Shown here piece by piece: positions 25,272 through 34,116 of a stretch of DNA of 64,000 nucleotides; the stretch's first letter is position 1; each line of letters opens with the position of its first letter. The notes below the pieces were generated by a model. The model saw only the letters and a list, made by a program, of their open reading frames with translations, made no database searches and was not told the DNA's origin. The stretch is from positions 1 to 64,000 of the forward strand of contig URDD01000001.1 in the NCBI GenBank assembly GCA_900546395.1, written 5' to 3'. Source of the stretch: an uncultured Bacteroidales bacterium (GTDB lineage Bacteria > Bacteroidota > Bacteroidia > Bacteroidales > UBA932). A program made the translations under genes and the position numbers.

Positions 25272-27123
25272 TAGAAATATACCTTGTTTGTTTGCATTGC
25301 TTTCCTTAATGATATTATGCTCTTGCTCAGTGTCAAGACGGATTTCCGAGTTAAGAGATTCCGGAAAAAATGTTGTTCTGTCGCTGCCCTCTGATGAAGA
25401 GGAAGAAGATACGGCAAAAACGGATTCAGCAGAATACTTATCGGCTGGAAAATCCGTGATTATGAATGCCGTCTTGGATTCAATTACAGGAGATATGGTA
25501 GCATCAGATGTAATACGGGCATCTAAAATTACTGCGAGATTCCGGCACGCGGCGGAAAGAAATGGCAAGATTTCTCTTGCCTTTGATGTATCTGTACCTT
25601 CTGAAATGCTGGAATCGTCATGGCGGCTGCGTCTGTTTCCGGTAATGGATATTCTCGGAGACTCACTTTGTCTTGAACCATTGTTTGTTACGGGAGCCGG
25701 ATACAGGTCCGCTCAGGAGAAAGGCTATCAGAGATACAAGGCTTTTCTGTCATCTATTATAAAGGACAGTACTGACTTCCTTATGTTGCATTCTTTGGAA
25801 ATGTTCATTCAAAGGTACTTTCCGGATACTTATTCAATGAAGACAGATTCTTCATATGTTTCAGCGAAAGAGGAGGAAAATATTTTTGGGGTTTGCAGGA
25901 AAGAAGTGGTGGAACATTATACTAGACAGGGACTTATAAGAAGAAATGAACGAAAGAAAAAGATATCGGAGAAAATGTTGTCAAAAGTAATAGCACCTGT
26001 TAATAGCAAGGTGAGGCTTGATACAGTTATATGTTCTTCTTCCGGGGAATTGGTTTACAGGTATGTCCAGACTATAGAAAGCCGGCCAGGTCTTAAAAAG
26101 ATACCAGTAACGGTATCAGGAGGTATTTATGAACTTGGAAGGCAATTATATTCATTTCCTGAACCTGAAAATATAGTTTTTTACATTAGTTCTCTTTCAA
26201 CCTTGGCAGATACTGCATCCAAATATGTGCTCAAAGTCATTGAACGTAATGTTTATGAAGACAAGAACGCTGTCATTGATTTCAGTCAGGGTTCGTCTCA
26301 GATTGATTTGTCACTTGGCAGCAATGAAGAGGAATTCAGTTCAGTCAAGGATTGGGCAGGGAAAATACTATCCAGTGAGAAATATGTGACTGATTCTATA
26401 GTTGTTACAGCTTCGTGTTCTCCTGAAGGTAGATATAGTTTTAACGAATTGCTGTCAAGGTCCAGGGCAGAGGCAGCAATGCTTTTTTTCTCAAATTATT
26501 TTCCTGATATGGATAAACAGGTTTTCAAGGCATCGTATATACCTGAAAATTGGAGCAGACTGAAGAAGATGGTAATTTCAGACAACTATATGTCCCAGGC
26601 TTCGAAAAACACAATATTGTCGTTTGATGCAGTAAAGAGTCCGGATGGCTCAGAAACGAAATTGAAATCTCTTCCGGAGTATGAGTATATAAAGGAATCT
26701 CTCTATCCGGGTTTGAGAAATGTAAAGTTCGGGATATTTATGCATAGGAAGGGTATGCAGAAAGATACTGTACATACGGCTGAAATAGATTCTACTTATA
26801 TGGAAGGCATTAAAGCTCTTACATCACTCGATTATAGGAAGGCTGTAGGGCTGCTCGGGAAATATGAAGATTATAATTCTGCATTAGCTTATCTTTCAGC
26901 TGGTTATGATGAAAAGGCCTGGAAGGTAATATCAAAAGTACGGGGTCATACACCAAAATTGGATTATTTGGCAGCACTGGCTTTGTCCAGACTTGGAAAA
27001 ATAGAAAAGGCATATAGGTATTTCAAATATTGCGTTGAGGCAGATCCTTCCATGCTTCACAGAGGAAGACTTGACCCGGAAATGAATGAAGTAGTTGAAC
27101 AATACGAAAATGAAAGATATTGA
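25261..27123 (+). CDS. Fimbria-locus lipoprotein with OmpA-like domain
   Basis: A 620-residue lipoprotein (lipobox LCSC, Cys about 22). The middle contains a DUF3868-like region, then an OmpA-like stretch around 345-440 (VIDFSQGSSQIDLSLGSNEEEF, in which parts are OmpA-typical, and VVTASCSPEGRYSFNELLSRSRAEA), suggesting peptidoglycan binding; the C-terminus looks TPR-like (ALALSRLGKIEKAYRYFKYC). Proteins of this arrangement sit between DUF3575 and fimbrillin genes in Bacteroidota fimbria loci and are thought to anchor or assemble the appendage. The OmpA call is firm; the DUF3868 assignment is tentative. Confidence 0.7.
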   Translation: MCSDRNIPCLFALLSLMILCSCSVSRRISELRDSGKNVVLSLPSDEEEEDTAKTDSAEYLSAGKSVIMNAVLDSITGDMVASDVIRASKITARFRHAAERNGKISLAFDVSVPSEMLESSWRLRLFPVMDILGDSLCLEPLFVTGAGYRSAQEKGYQRYKAFLSSIIKDSTDFLMLHSLEMFIQRYFPDTYSMKTDSSYVSAKEEENIFGVCRKEVVEHYTRQGLIRRNERKKKISEKMLSKVIAPVNSKVRLDTVICSSSGELVYRYVQTIESRPGLKKIPVTVSGGIYELGRQLYSFPEPENIVFYISSLSTLADTASKYVLKVIERNVYEDKNAVIDFSQGSSQIDLSLGSNEEEFSSVKDWAGKILSSEKYVTDSIVVTASCSPEGRYSFNELLSRSRAEAAMLFFSNYFPDMDKQVFKASYIPENWSRLKKMVISDNYMSQASKNTILSFDAVKSPDGSETKLKSLPEYEYIKESLYPGLRNVKFGIFMHRKGMQKDTVHTAEIDSTYMEGIKALTSLDYRKAVGLLGKYEDYNSALAYLSAGYDEKAWKVISKVRGHTPKLDYLAALALSRLGKIEKAYRYFKYCVEADPSMLHRGRLDPEMNEVVEQYENERY

Positions 27124-27147
27124 TGTATAACTCAAATTTTATCGCTT

Positions 27148-28125
27148 ATGAAAAATGTATTTATTATTGCGGCTGCATCTGCTTTGGTATCCGTAGGATG
27201 TGCAAAAGAAAATCTCTGTCAGGAAACAGTCCCGAACAAAACAGTGTCTGTGGATATTTCTGTACCTGTAGCAACAATGACAAAGGTTACAGATCTGTCA
27301 GATGAGACTAAAGTCAATTCTCTGCAGATATTCTTGTTCAGGGAAAACGGTATGTTGGAAGGGTATAAATCAGTCGCAGCTGCAAATGTAAGTTTTGATT
27401 GCAGTACAGGTATAAAGGATATAGCAGCTGTCGTTAATGCTCCAGAGATTAAGGATGTAAAAACATTCCAGTCCTTAAAAGAACAAATATCGGATTTGAG
27501 GGATAACTCAGCAGGAGCATTTGTAATGTACGGTACTAAACGGCAGCAGATATCAGAAGCTGCCACTTCTGTAAGTGTCGATGTTTCAAGGCTGGTTTCA
27601 AGAGTTTCCATAACACAGATTACAAATAGTTTCGAGCTTGAACAATACCGTCAGTCAAAGTTTGAACTCAAACGGATTTATCTGGTTAATGTGGCTGGAA
27701 ATAAAGAATATGGAGGAACAGCAGAGGCTACATCCTGGTATAATAAAGGTAAGCTTGATGAGCAAGTTGAGACCCTCCAGCTGATTTCTTCAGGAAATAT
27801 TGAAAATTCAGAATTGAACTACAGTTCGGTTTACAATACAGCGCATTATTTTTACTGTTATCCTAATTCGGCTACAGATGAGAATGCGCAGTCTATGAGA
27901 CAGAGTCCGACAAGGCTTGTTGTTGAAATGGCAATAGACGGAGCTGTTTATTATTATCCTGTAACTATTCCGGATATAGACAGCAATCATAGTTATAATG
28001 TAAAATTGAATATCAAGAGGCTTGGTTCTTTGGCTCCGGATATTCCTGTTGAATTTGAAACCGCAGGCTTTACAATAAATGTCCAGGACTGGGTGACAGG
28101 ATTCGATAAAGAGGTTACAATATAG
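27148..28125 (+). CDS. FimA/Mfa-type fimbrillin (major subunit candidate)
   Basis: A 325-residue lipoprotein (lipobox SVGC, Cys about 18). The mature part begins with a beta-sandwich containing KVNSLQIFLFRENGMLEGY and later YFYCYPNS and VKLNIKRLGS, the strand pattern of Bacteroidota type V pilus subunits. These are exported as lipoproteins, trimmed by a surface protease and polymerised by strand exchange. The FimB/Mfa2 anchor gene follows by 51 bp. I see no separate tip-protein gene. The identification rests on pattern and context. Confidence 0.8.
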   Translation: MKNVFIIAAASALVSVGCAKENLCQETVPNKTVSVDISVPVATMTKVTDLSDETKVNSLQIFLFRENGMLEGYKSVAAANVSFDCSTGIKDIAAVVNAPEIKDVKTFQSLKEQISDLRDNSAGAFVMYGTKRQQISEAATSVSVDVSRLVSRVSITQITNSFELEQYRQSKFELKRIYLVNVAGNKEYGGTAEATSWYNKGKLDEQVETLQLISSGNIENSELNYSSVYNTAHYFYCYPNSATDENAQSMRQSPTRLVVEMAIDGAVYYYPVTIPDIDSNHSYNVKLNIKRLGSLAPDIPVEFETAGFTINVQDWVTGFDKEVTI

Positions 28126-28176
28126 GCAGTAAGCATGTCTGTGTTATGATACATGGATATTCTGTCCTGAATTGAG

Positions 28177-28974
28177 ATGAAGATGAATACAAAGACGATA
28201 ATTGGCTTGATTATTTTGCTGCCGGCTTTAACATGCTGTCTTACGGCTTGTTCCGTAAAGGAAAACAGAGCAGAATGCCCATGTTTCCTTATAATGGATT
28301 TCAGTGAGGTCCGGAGTTCGGAAATGAGACATTCAGATGTTGATATAGAAAGTTCGGACGGCTTTTTGTATAACGACAAGATTCCAGCATCGAAGTATGG
28401 GGAAAGACATGTTGTTGCTGTTCCGAGGACTGGCGTTTTCCTGAATGTATCATATGGCAGTGAAAACTGTTTCAGTCCAGGAAACGGCTTCTTAGTGACA
28501 GATGGACAGAATTTTCCTCCGTTATATTTGTATTCATCTTATCTTGATACAGATGCAGAGGTCGTTGAGTCTAAAGTAAAGATGCATAAGGAACATTGCA
28601 GAATCAATATCGGAATGAAGGCTGTATCCGGACCGTTTCCTTTTTCTGTTTCCGTAGAAGGGGATATATGCGGTATAGGAATGGACGGCACGCCTGTCTC
28701 AGGGGCCTTCAGCTATTCTCCTGCAATAAATGATGAAGGAACTTGTTACGTCCGTGTCCCGCGTCAGACTTCTTCGTCTCTTATTCTTAAAATTTTGGAT
28801 AAAAATGATGTTTTGAGATCATTTTCAATAGGAGAGTATATAATTGAAAGTGGCTATGATTGGACTGCTGAAAGCCTTGAAGATGTTAATGTTGAGATAG
28901 ATTATGCTAAAACGGAAGTCTCGTTTACAGTAAATGATTGGGAAAAAACAGTACATTTTGATGTTGAAATATAG
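28177..28974 (+). CDS. FimB/Mfa2 family fimbrial anchor
   Basis: A 265-residue lipoprotein with signal segment and lipobox LTAC (Cys about 25). Shortly after come AECPCFLIMDF and later FSYSPAINDEGTCYVRVP, both typical of the FimB/Mfa2 family that anchors the pilus and limits its length. The second in-frame Met (codon 3) is an alternative start. It closes the fimbria locus; the tRNA-Leu promoter begins right after its stop. Confidence 0.8.
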   Translation: MKMNTKTIIGLIILLPALTCCLTACSVKENRAECPCFLIMDFSEVRSSEMRHSDVDIESSDGFLYNDKIPASKYGERHVVAVPRTGVFLNVSYGSENCFSPGNGFLVTDGQNFPPLYLYSSYLDTDAEVVESKVKMHKEHCRINIGMKAVSGPFPFSVSVEGDICGIGMDGTPVSGAFSYSPAINDEGTCYVRVPRQTSSSLILKILDKNDVLRSFSIGEYIIESGYDWTAESLEDVNVEIDYAKTEVSFTVNDWEKTVHFDVEI

Positions 28975-28995
28975 TTAGGAATTAAAAAACTTTTG

Positions 28996-29003
28996 TATCT
29001 TTG
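28996..29003 (+). promoter_or_regulatory. Promoter box of tRNA-Leu
   Basis: TATCTTTG, a perfect TAnnTTTG match, lies 16 bp before the tRNA. TTAG 18-20 bp further upstream, spanning the end of the fimbrial gene, may be a weak minus-33 element. Confidence 0.65.
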
Positions 29004-29018
29004 CACCACTTTACTGAG

Positions 29019-29102
29019 GCGCAGGTGGCGAAATTGGTAGACGCGCTACTCTCAGGAGGTAGTGCCAGAAATGGCGTGTCAGTTCGACTCTGATCCTGCG
29101 CA
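29019..29102 (+). tRNA. tRNA-Leu (anticodon CAG)
   Basis: Acceptor arms GCGCAGG and CCTGCGC pair perfectly. The anticodon stem CTACT/GGTAG closes the loop CTCAGGA, giving anticodon CAG. A variable arm (TGCCAGAAATGGCGT) and the T arm GTCAG-TTCGACT-CTGAT follow, as expected for a class II leucine tRNA. The CCA end is not encoded. Confidence 0.95.
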
Positions 29103-29112
29103 CTTTAAAATG

Positions 29113-29145
29113 ATGGCTGTCCTTGTTGGGGCAGCCATTTTTTAT
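29113..29145 (+). terminator. Terminator after tRNA-Leu
   Basis: ATGGCTGTCC (29113-29122) pairs with GGGCAGCCAT (29129-29138) with one wobble, followed by a T run. Confidence 0.85.
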
Positions 29146-29185
29146 TTGTACTTTTACATCAATGTATTTAAAAAGCAAGATACCG

Positions 29186-30121
29186 ATGAAAATAGTTTTT
29201 CTTGATGCAGCTACAATGGGAGCTGATATATCCTTTGAGCCTATAAGCAGGCACGGAGACCTGATATGCTATGATTCTTCAACTGCTGAAGAAGCTCTTG
29301 AACGTGTTGCGGATTGTGATGTGCTTATTGTTAACAAGGTAAAAGTGACAAAGGAACTGATAGATTCAGCTAAATCCTTGAAACTTATCTGCGAAGCGGC
29401 TACCGGTGTCAACAATATTGATTTGGAATATGCAGGGTTTAAAGGTATTCCGGTAAAAAATGTAGCTGGATATTCTACTGATTCTGTAGTTCAGACTACA
29501 TTTATGCATATATTGTCACTTTGTGGCAAGGCAAGATATTTTGATAATGCGGTGAAAAGTGGGAATTATGCTTCAGCAGGAATGTTTACTGACGTGTCTG
29601 TTCCGTTCAGTGAATTGTCTGGCAAGAAAATAGGAATTGTAGGAATGGGGAAAATCGGCTATGGAGTAGCTAAAGTAGCGTCTGCTTTTGGAATGGATGT
29701 TTCTTATTTTTCTACATCCGGAACTTCTCACTGTACAGATTATCCAAGTGTTTCCCTTGAACAGCTTATGTCTGAGTCTGATATAGTATCCGTTCATGCT
29801 CCTTACAATGAAAGGACTGCATCTCTTATCTGTGAGAAAGAGCTGGCATTGATGAAGCCGTCTGCAATTATAGTAAATATGGGTAGAGGAGGAATCGTTG
29901 ATGAGCAGGCTTTGGCAGATGCCGTAGATTCCGGAGCAATAGCTGGCGCGGCCTTGGATGTATTTGTCAGCGAACCGTTGTCTTTGGACAACCCGTTGAT
30001 GAAAGTCGTTCATAAGGAGAGACTTTCATTTTCTCCTCATATTGCATGGGCATCTGTTGAGGCGCGGACCAGACTTATGGAGTGTATTGGCAATAATGTA
30101 GCGACAGCTAATGCAGATTAA
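29186..30121 (+). CDS. D-2-hydroxyacid dehydrogenase (NAD-dependent)
   Basis: A 311-residue cytosolic oxidoreductase of the D-isomer-specific 2-hydroxyacid dehydrogenase family. The Rossmann motif is GIVGMGKIGYG (about 150-160), the catalytic Arg-Glu-His set is suggested by NMGRGG, ALDVFVSEPL and SPHIAW near the C-terminus. Glycerate/hydroxypyruvate or related keto acids are likely substrates; the exact one is not readable. The start is the ATG at 29186 because the open frame further left overlaps the tRNA terminator. It is a single-gene unit. Confidence 0.9.
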   Translation: MKIVFLDAATMGADISFEPISRHGDLICYDSSTAEEALERVADCDVLIVNKVKVTKELIDSAKSLKLICEAATGVNNIDLEYAGFKGIPVKNVAGYSTDSVVQTTFMHILSLCGKARYFDNAVKSGNYASAGMFTDVSVPFSELSGKKIGIVGMGKIGYGVAKVASAFGMDVSYFSTSGTSHCTDYPSVSLEQLMSESDIVSVHAPYNERTASLICEKELALMKPSAIIVNMGRGGIVDEQALADAVDSGAIAGAALDVFVSEPLSLDNPLMKVVHKERLSFSPHIAWASVEARTRLMECIGNNVATANAD

Positions 30122-30172
30122 TCTGGAATTATCCCTATGTAATCTTCTCTCCGTATCCGTGTATTGCAAAAT

Positions 30173-30207
30173 AAGCGGCCGTAAGTCATTGGACTGCGGC
30201 CGCTTTT
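30173..30207. terminator. Bidirectional terminator between the dehydrogenase and hpf
   Basis: AAGCGGCCG (30173-30181) pairs perfectly with CGGCCGCTT (30197-30205), with a short inner helix AGTC/GACT. T-rich sequence follows on the plus strand, and the minus side reads TATTTTGC. It separates two convergent units. Confidence 0.82.
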
Positions 30208-30257
30208 AGATGTCATTGATAATAATATTTATGCTTTGATGTGATTGTTTTTAATTG

Positions 30258-30545
30258 TTAGTTCCTTTTTTCCTTTACCCTTACCAACTTGTCTTTAAGG
30301 ATGTCGACGCAGTCAACAAGTGCATCTTCAAAAGTCTTGGCGTTACGCTCTATGACAACGTCATTTCCGGGAATCTGAACGTGAATTTTCACGTTTTTGT
30401 TTTCGTGTTCGGCGAGTAGCGAGAGAGCTACATCGACACCGATGATTTCGTCATAAAACTTTTCAAGTTTTGACACTTTTTTCTCTACGAAGTCAAGCAG
30501 CTTCTGGTCTGCGTTAAACTTGATGGATTGTACTCTAATCTCCAT
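30258..30545 (-). CDS. hpf: Ribosome hibernation promoting factor (HPF/RaiA)
   Basis: A 95-residue short-form HPF, which binds the 30S decoding region and inactivates ribosomes in stationary phase. The start MEIRVQSIKFNADQKLLDFV and the segment HVQIPGNDVVIERNAKTFEDA are diagnostic. I use the inner Met at 30545 since the longer frame runs into xer. It overlaps xer by 11 bp; this xer-hpf pairing is conserved in Bacteroidota. Confidence 0.93.
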   Translation of the reverse strand: MEIRVQSIKFNADQKLLDFVEKKVSKLEKFYDEIIGVDVALSLLAEHENKNVKIHVQIPGNDVVIERNAKTFEDALVDCVDILKDKLVRVKEKRN

Positions 30546-31623
30546 GTTTACCTCCGCTTTTTGCCCTTGGGTGGGCATTAGTATAAACTTTTTTTAGTTT
30601 TGCGACAGAGTTGTGAGTGTATATCTGGGTTGCGGCCAATGAAGAGTGTCCCAAAAGTTCCTTGATGGAATTTATGTCAGCTCCCTCATTCAGCAGTTCC
30701 GTCGCCAATGTGTGCCTGAGGACATGGGGCGATTTTCGTGCAGTGAAGAGTCCTGTTTCTCCAAGTTCGCGCTTGACTGCCCTGTCAACATAAACGGGAT
30801 ATAATGCTTTCCCGCTATAAGTCATCAGCAATGGCGAGTCAGTTCCGTGCATAATGCAACTTGTCGCATCAACTGTTTGTAAATATAGTGAAATTTCTTT
30901 ACAAAGAGACGTTATGACAGGAATTTCTCTTGTTTTATCACCTTTACCCCTTACTTTTATTTGTTGTCTGTGGAAATCAACAGATTCTCTTGTAAGAGAA
31001 ATAAGTTCGCCGCGTCGCATACCTGTTGAGTACAAAATGGAGACAATCAATCTGTCCAGTTTCTTAGTATATATCCATTCTGCAAATCTTTCCGGTTTGT
31101 CAGATATTTCATTCATTGTTGCCAGGACGGAATCTTTTTCTGTAGAATATCCTGGTTTCTCCTTGAATCTTAGATAAGCCTCAATAAACTCTCCAGGAGA
31201 CATTCCCTCTGTATATGATGCGAATATTTCGCTCTCTGACAAGTATTTCTCCATGCTGTCATGTCTGTAGAAAACAGGAAGATTTTTGTCAGTTTTCGGC
31301 CTTTTAACATTGCGGGCGGGGTTATACAATATGATTTTTTTTATCATAAGGTACCTGCAGAATCCGCTAAGGACGGAAATATGAAGGCAGACACTTTTCG
31401 GGTTTAACTTTTTCTTTTCAATCAGATATATTTCGTACCCGCGGACAGTGTCTGTGTTAAGGACATCATTGATATTATTTACAGAAATTTCCTCTCCTGA
31501 CGTCCGGTGTATGTAAACAAAGTCGGAAAATGACTGCAGGACATTATAATAAATCTCCTGTGTCCTTTTGGAGTATCTCCGGACACTGGCTATATATTCA
31601 ATATATGTTTCTATCAGAGTCAT
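30535..31623 (-). CDS. Tyrosine recombinase of the XerC/XerD type with an insertion
   Basis: A 362-residue recombinase. The catalytic residues are all visible: Arg in STGMRRGEL, Lys in VRGKGDKTRE, HVLRHT, the second His in LLGHSSLAATQIYTH and the nucleophile Tyr in the same segment. The N-terminal SAM-like core-binding domain covers about 1-100. It is some 60 residues longer than usual Xer proteins because of an insert of about 45 residues (roughly 130-180) between the two domains. Being in a housekeeping operon next to cca and hpf, it is probably the chromosomal dimer-resolution recombinase rather than a mobile-element integrase. Confidence 0.88.
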   Translation of the reverse strand: MTLIETYIEYIASVRRYSKRTQEIYYNVLQSFSDFVYIHRTSGEEISVNNINDVLNTDTVRGYEIYLIEKKKLNPKSVCLHISVLSGFCRYLMIKKIILYNPARNVKRPKTDKNLPVFYRHDSMEKYLSESEIFASYTEGMSPGEFIEAYLRFKEKPGYSTEKDSVLATMNEISDKPERFAEWIYTKKLDRLIVSILYSTGMRRGELISLTRESVDFHRQQIKVRGKGDKTREIPVITSLCKEISLYLQTVDATSCIMHGTDSPLLMTYSGKALYPVYVDRAVKRELGETGLFTARKSPHVLRHTLATELLNEGADINSIKELLGHSSLAATQIYTHNSVAKLKKVYTNAHPRAKSGGKHGD

Positions 31624-33135
31624 TTATTTTGCTTGCAGACCGATTTCTGCTGCTTTACTGCGCATAAGTCTGTCTGCCTGACCGAAATCATTCTCTATAA
31701 TACCGTCAAGTATAGCGTTTTTTACAAATTCCTTAAGGATGCCAATTTCGTGGCACGGCGGTATTCCGAATACTTCCATTACATATTCTCCGGTTATAGG
31801 ATTCTTGAAATTCCGGATGGCATCTTTTGCTTCTACATCAGCAAGTTTTTGCTGGACAAGTTCGAAATTCTGTTTAAGCCGTTCAACTTTGCGTATGTTC
31901 TTGGATGTTATGTCCGCATTGCACAGAAGCATAAGGTCATCTATGTCATTCCCCGCGTCAAACAGCAATCTGCGTACTGCAGAGTCAGTAACTTCTTCTG
32001 TAACTAGAGCTATGGGTCTCAGGTGAAGATTGACCATCTTTTGTACATACTTCATTTTCTCATTGAGAGGAAGCTTCATCTGCTGGAACATCTTTGGAAT
32101 CATTCTGGCACCGACGACTTCATGTCCGTGGAATGTCCATCCTGTCTGTGGCGCAAACCGTTTTGTTGCAGGTTTCCCTATGTCGTGAAGTAATGCGGCC
32201 CAGCGAAGCCACAAGTATGGTTCAGTTCTCGGTACGGTGATTTCTTGTCCATCTTCAAACTCATGGTTGTATAGAACTCCCCTGGATATCATATCTGCTT
32301 CTCCTGCAGCAAGATTGTCAAGGACCTCAAGAGTATGGCTGAAATTTTCTTTATGCCCTTTGCCATCGACAGTTTCCGTGCCTTTGAGTTTTACAAGTTG
32401 AGGCATGATGTAATCCATCAGGCCTGTTTCATCCAAAAGACGGAACCCGATAGAAGGTTTTGAACAAACCAGTATCTTATTAAGCTCTTCAGTTATTCTC
32501 TCTTTGGACAGGATTGACATCCTTTCACGGTTTCTTCGTATGGAATCAAGAGATTCGGGAACTATTCTGAACATCAGTTGCGGTGTGCTGAGTTTTGTCG
32601 CAAATCTGATGGCACGTATCATTCTCAGTGGATCATCACTATAAGTAGTGTCTGGATCCAGCGGTGTGCGTATGATTCCTGAGGCAAGGTCTCTTATACC
32701 TCCGAACGGATCTACAAGTGCGCCAAAGTCTTCTTTCTGAAGGCTGAATGCCATAGCATTAATTGTAAAATCACGCCTTAGCTGGTCATCTTCCAATGTC
32801 CCGTTTTCGACTATCGGCTTTCTGGAATCTCTTCTGTAAGATTCTTTTCGCGCACCGACAAATTCAATCTCCACTCCCTTGAATTTCAGCATGGCAGTAC
32901 CGAAATTCTTGAAAACTGAAACATTACTTTTTACTGCGGCTCCAACTGCTTCTGCCAGTTCGATGCCGCTGCCTTCTACTACGATATCTATGTCTTTGCT
33001 TGGTCTGCCGAGAAAGCAGTCCCTGACATAGCCTCCTATGACAAAAGCTCTGACACCGAGATTCTCAGCGGTTTGTGAGACTATCTTGAAAATTTTATGA
33101 TCCAGGAAACCCTGTGTTATTGTGGCGTTGCTCAT
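31624..33135 (-). CDS. cca: CCA-adding / poly(A)-type tRNA nucleotidyltransferase with HD domain
   Basis: A 503-residue enzyme that completes tRNA 3' ends; both tRNAs in this window lack an encoded CCA. The nucleotidyltransferase head shows FVIGGYVRDCFLGRPSKDIDIV with the catalytic DxD, then RRDFTINAMAFS and DPLRMIRAIRFATKL. An HD phosphohydrolase domain follows (LLHDIGKPATKRF). It directly abuts xer with no gap and follows the HsdR-N gene by 1 bp. Confidence 0.95.
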   Translation of the reverse strand: MSNATITQGFLDHKIFKIVSQTAENLGVRAFVIGGYVRDCFLGRPSKDIDIVVEGSGIELAEAVGAAVKSNVSVFKNFGTAMLKFKGVEIEFVGARKESYRRDSRKPIVENGTLEDDQLRRDFTINAMAFSLQKEDFGALVDPFGGIRDLASGIIRTPLDPDTTYSDDPLRMIRAIRFATKLSTPQLMFRIVPESLDSIRRNRERMSILSKERITEELNKILVCSKPSIGFRLLDETGLMDYIMPQLVKLKGTETVDGKGHKENFSHTLEVLDNLAAGEADMISRGVLYNHEFEDGQEITVPRTEPYLWLRWAALLHDIGKPATKRFAPQTGWTFHGHEVVGARMIPKMFQQMKLPLNEKMKYVQKMVNLHLRPIALVTEEVTDSAVRRLLFDAGNDIDDLMLLCNADITSKNIRKVERLKQNFELVQQKLADVEAKDAIRNFKNPITGEYVMEVFGIPPCHEIGILKEFVKNAILDGIIENDFGQADRLMRSKAAEIGLQAK

Positions 33136-33136
33136 T

Positions 33137-33541
33137 TTACTTTAACATCTTTTCATAATCGGGAGCTGAACTTACAGGTTTGTATCTCCCGTCTTTTTTT
33201 TCAAATATGAATGTCTTGACCCCGTTGGTTATAATTATATATTTGACATCCAATACCATATTATATCTTACGGCTTGCTCCAGAACTGCAGTGCTGATAG
33301 GTATTTCAGGTCTTTTGCATTCTACCACAGCCAGGGGTTTTGCTGCCCTGTCATATATGATTATATCTGCCCTGAACTGTTTTTCCCCCAATTTGAAACT
33401 CACCTCGCTCATCATCATGTGTTTGGGAACAGACATTTGCCTGTTCAGCAAGTCTATGAACCACTGTCTGACTTTTTCTTCAGGAGTGAGTGAAACCTCC
33501 TTTTTTCTGAGTGGGTCCCAAATTGTACAAGTTTCTTTCAT
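33137..33541 (-). CDS. Type I restriction HsdR N-terminal-like protein (orphan nuclease domain)
   Basis: A 134-residue protein equal to the N-terminal nuclease-type domain of HsdR alone. The PD-(D/E)xK core is visible as FRADIIIYD followed by AVVECKRPEIP. No HsdM, HsdS or helicase part is present, so this is not a restriction system; the same lone domain is common in Bacteroidota housekeeping operons and its function is unknown. The start MKETCTIW is chosen because its ATG overlaps the aroK stop (ATGA). Confidence 0.85.
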   Translation of the reverse strand: MKETCTIWDPLRKKEVSLTPEEKVRQWFIDLLNRQMSVPKHMMMSEVSFKLGEKQFRADIIIYDRAAKPLAVVECKRPEIPISTAVLEQAVRYNMVLDVKYIIITNGVKTFIFEKKDGRYKPVSSAPDYEKMLK

Positions 33542-34086
33542 ATTATCCCGGTAATCACATTGCATATATCGAGGGCTATTTCGTCAACGGTTTTGCCGTC
33601 TGTTTCAACAGTTACGCAGGAGCATGCTTCATACGTACCGACTCTGTCTTTCAATATGGAACATATCCTTTGTCTCAGTTCAGGAATATTACTTGCTGAT
33701 ACTGAAATTAAGGGCCTTTTTCTATAATCCTTTTCCAGATTGCGGACCAAAGTATCTGTCTGAGCTTTCAGATAAATGCATTTTGTTTCTGTACTGACTA
33801 TTTTCCGGCATTTTCCAGTCGTTAGAGTACCTCCTCCGAGAGATAATATAGTCAGACCGTCATTTTTTCCGGATTTATATTCTGATATAATTTCCGATAA
33901 AGCGTCATATTCCTTTTCCCTGAATCCGGGTTCCCCGTATAATTCGAAAACTTCCGGAATCTTCATATTTGCCATGTCTTCAATATAGGAATCAAGGTCA
34001 ATGAATTCGCAGGATAGCAGTTCGGAAAGTTTTTTCCCGACACTGCTTTTCCCGCATCCCATAAATCCTGTCAGTGAAATTATCAT
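33538..34086 (-). CDS. aroK: Shikimate kinase
   Basis: AroK phosphorylates shikimate in aromatic amino acid synthesis. The 182-residue P-loop protein has GCGKSSVGKKL (Walker A, about 10-20), the shikimate-binding FIDLDSYIE, GEPGFREKEYDAL and SLGGGT, and the lid Arg in YRKRPL. Its stop overlaps the HsdR-N gene by four bases; 30 bp separate it from the gyrA/parC-like gene. Confidence 0.95.
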   Translation of the reverse strand: MIISLTGFMGCGKSSVGKKLSELLSCEFIDLDSYIEDMANMKIPEVFELYGEPGFREKEYDALSEIISEYKSGKNDGLTILSLGGGTLTTGKCRKIVSTETKCIYLKAQTDTLVRNLEKDYRKRPLISVSASNIPELRQRICSILKDRVGTYEACSCVTVETDGKTVDEIALDICNVITGII

Positions 34087-34116
34087 AGGCGCTATATGGC
34101 AAATATCAGGAATTTA

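Noticed and set aside
30535..31623. Integrase of a mobile element
   Set aside because: The gene sits in a tight housekeeping operon with cca and hpf, and no att repeats or element genes adjoin it.
33137..33541. Type I restriction-modification system
   Set aside because: Only the HsdR N-terminal-type domain is present; no HsdM, HsdS or helicase gene is nearby.
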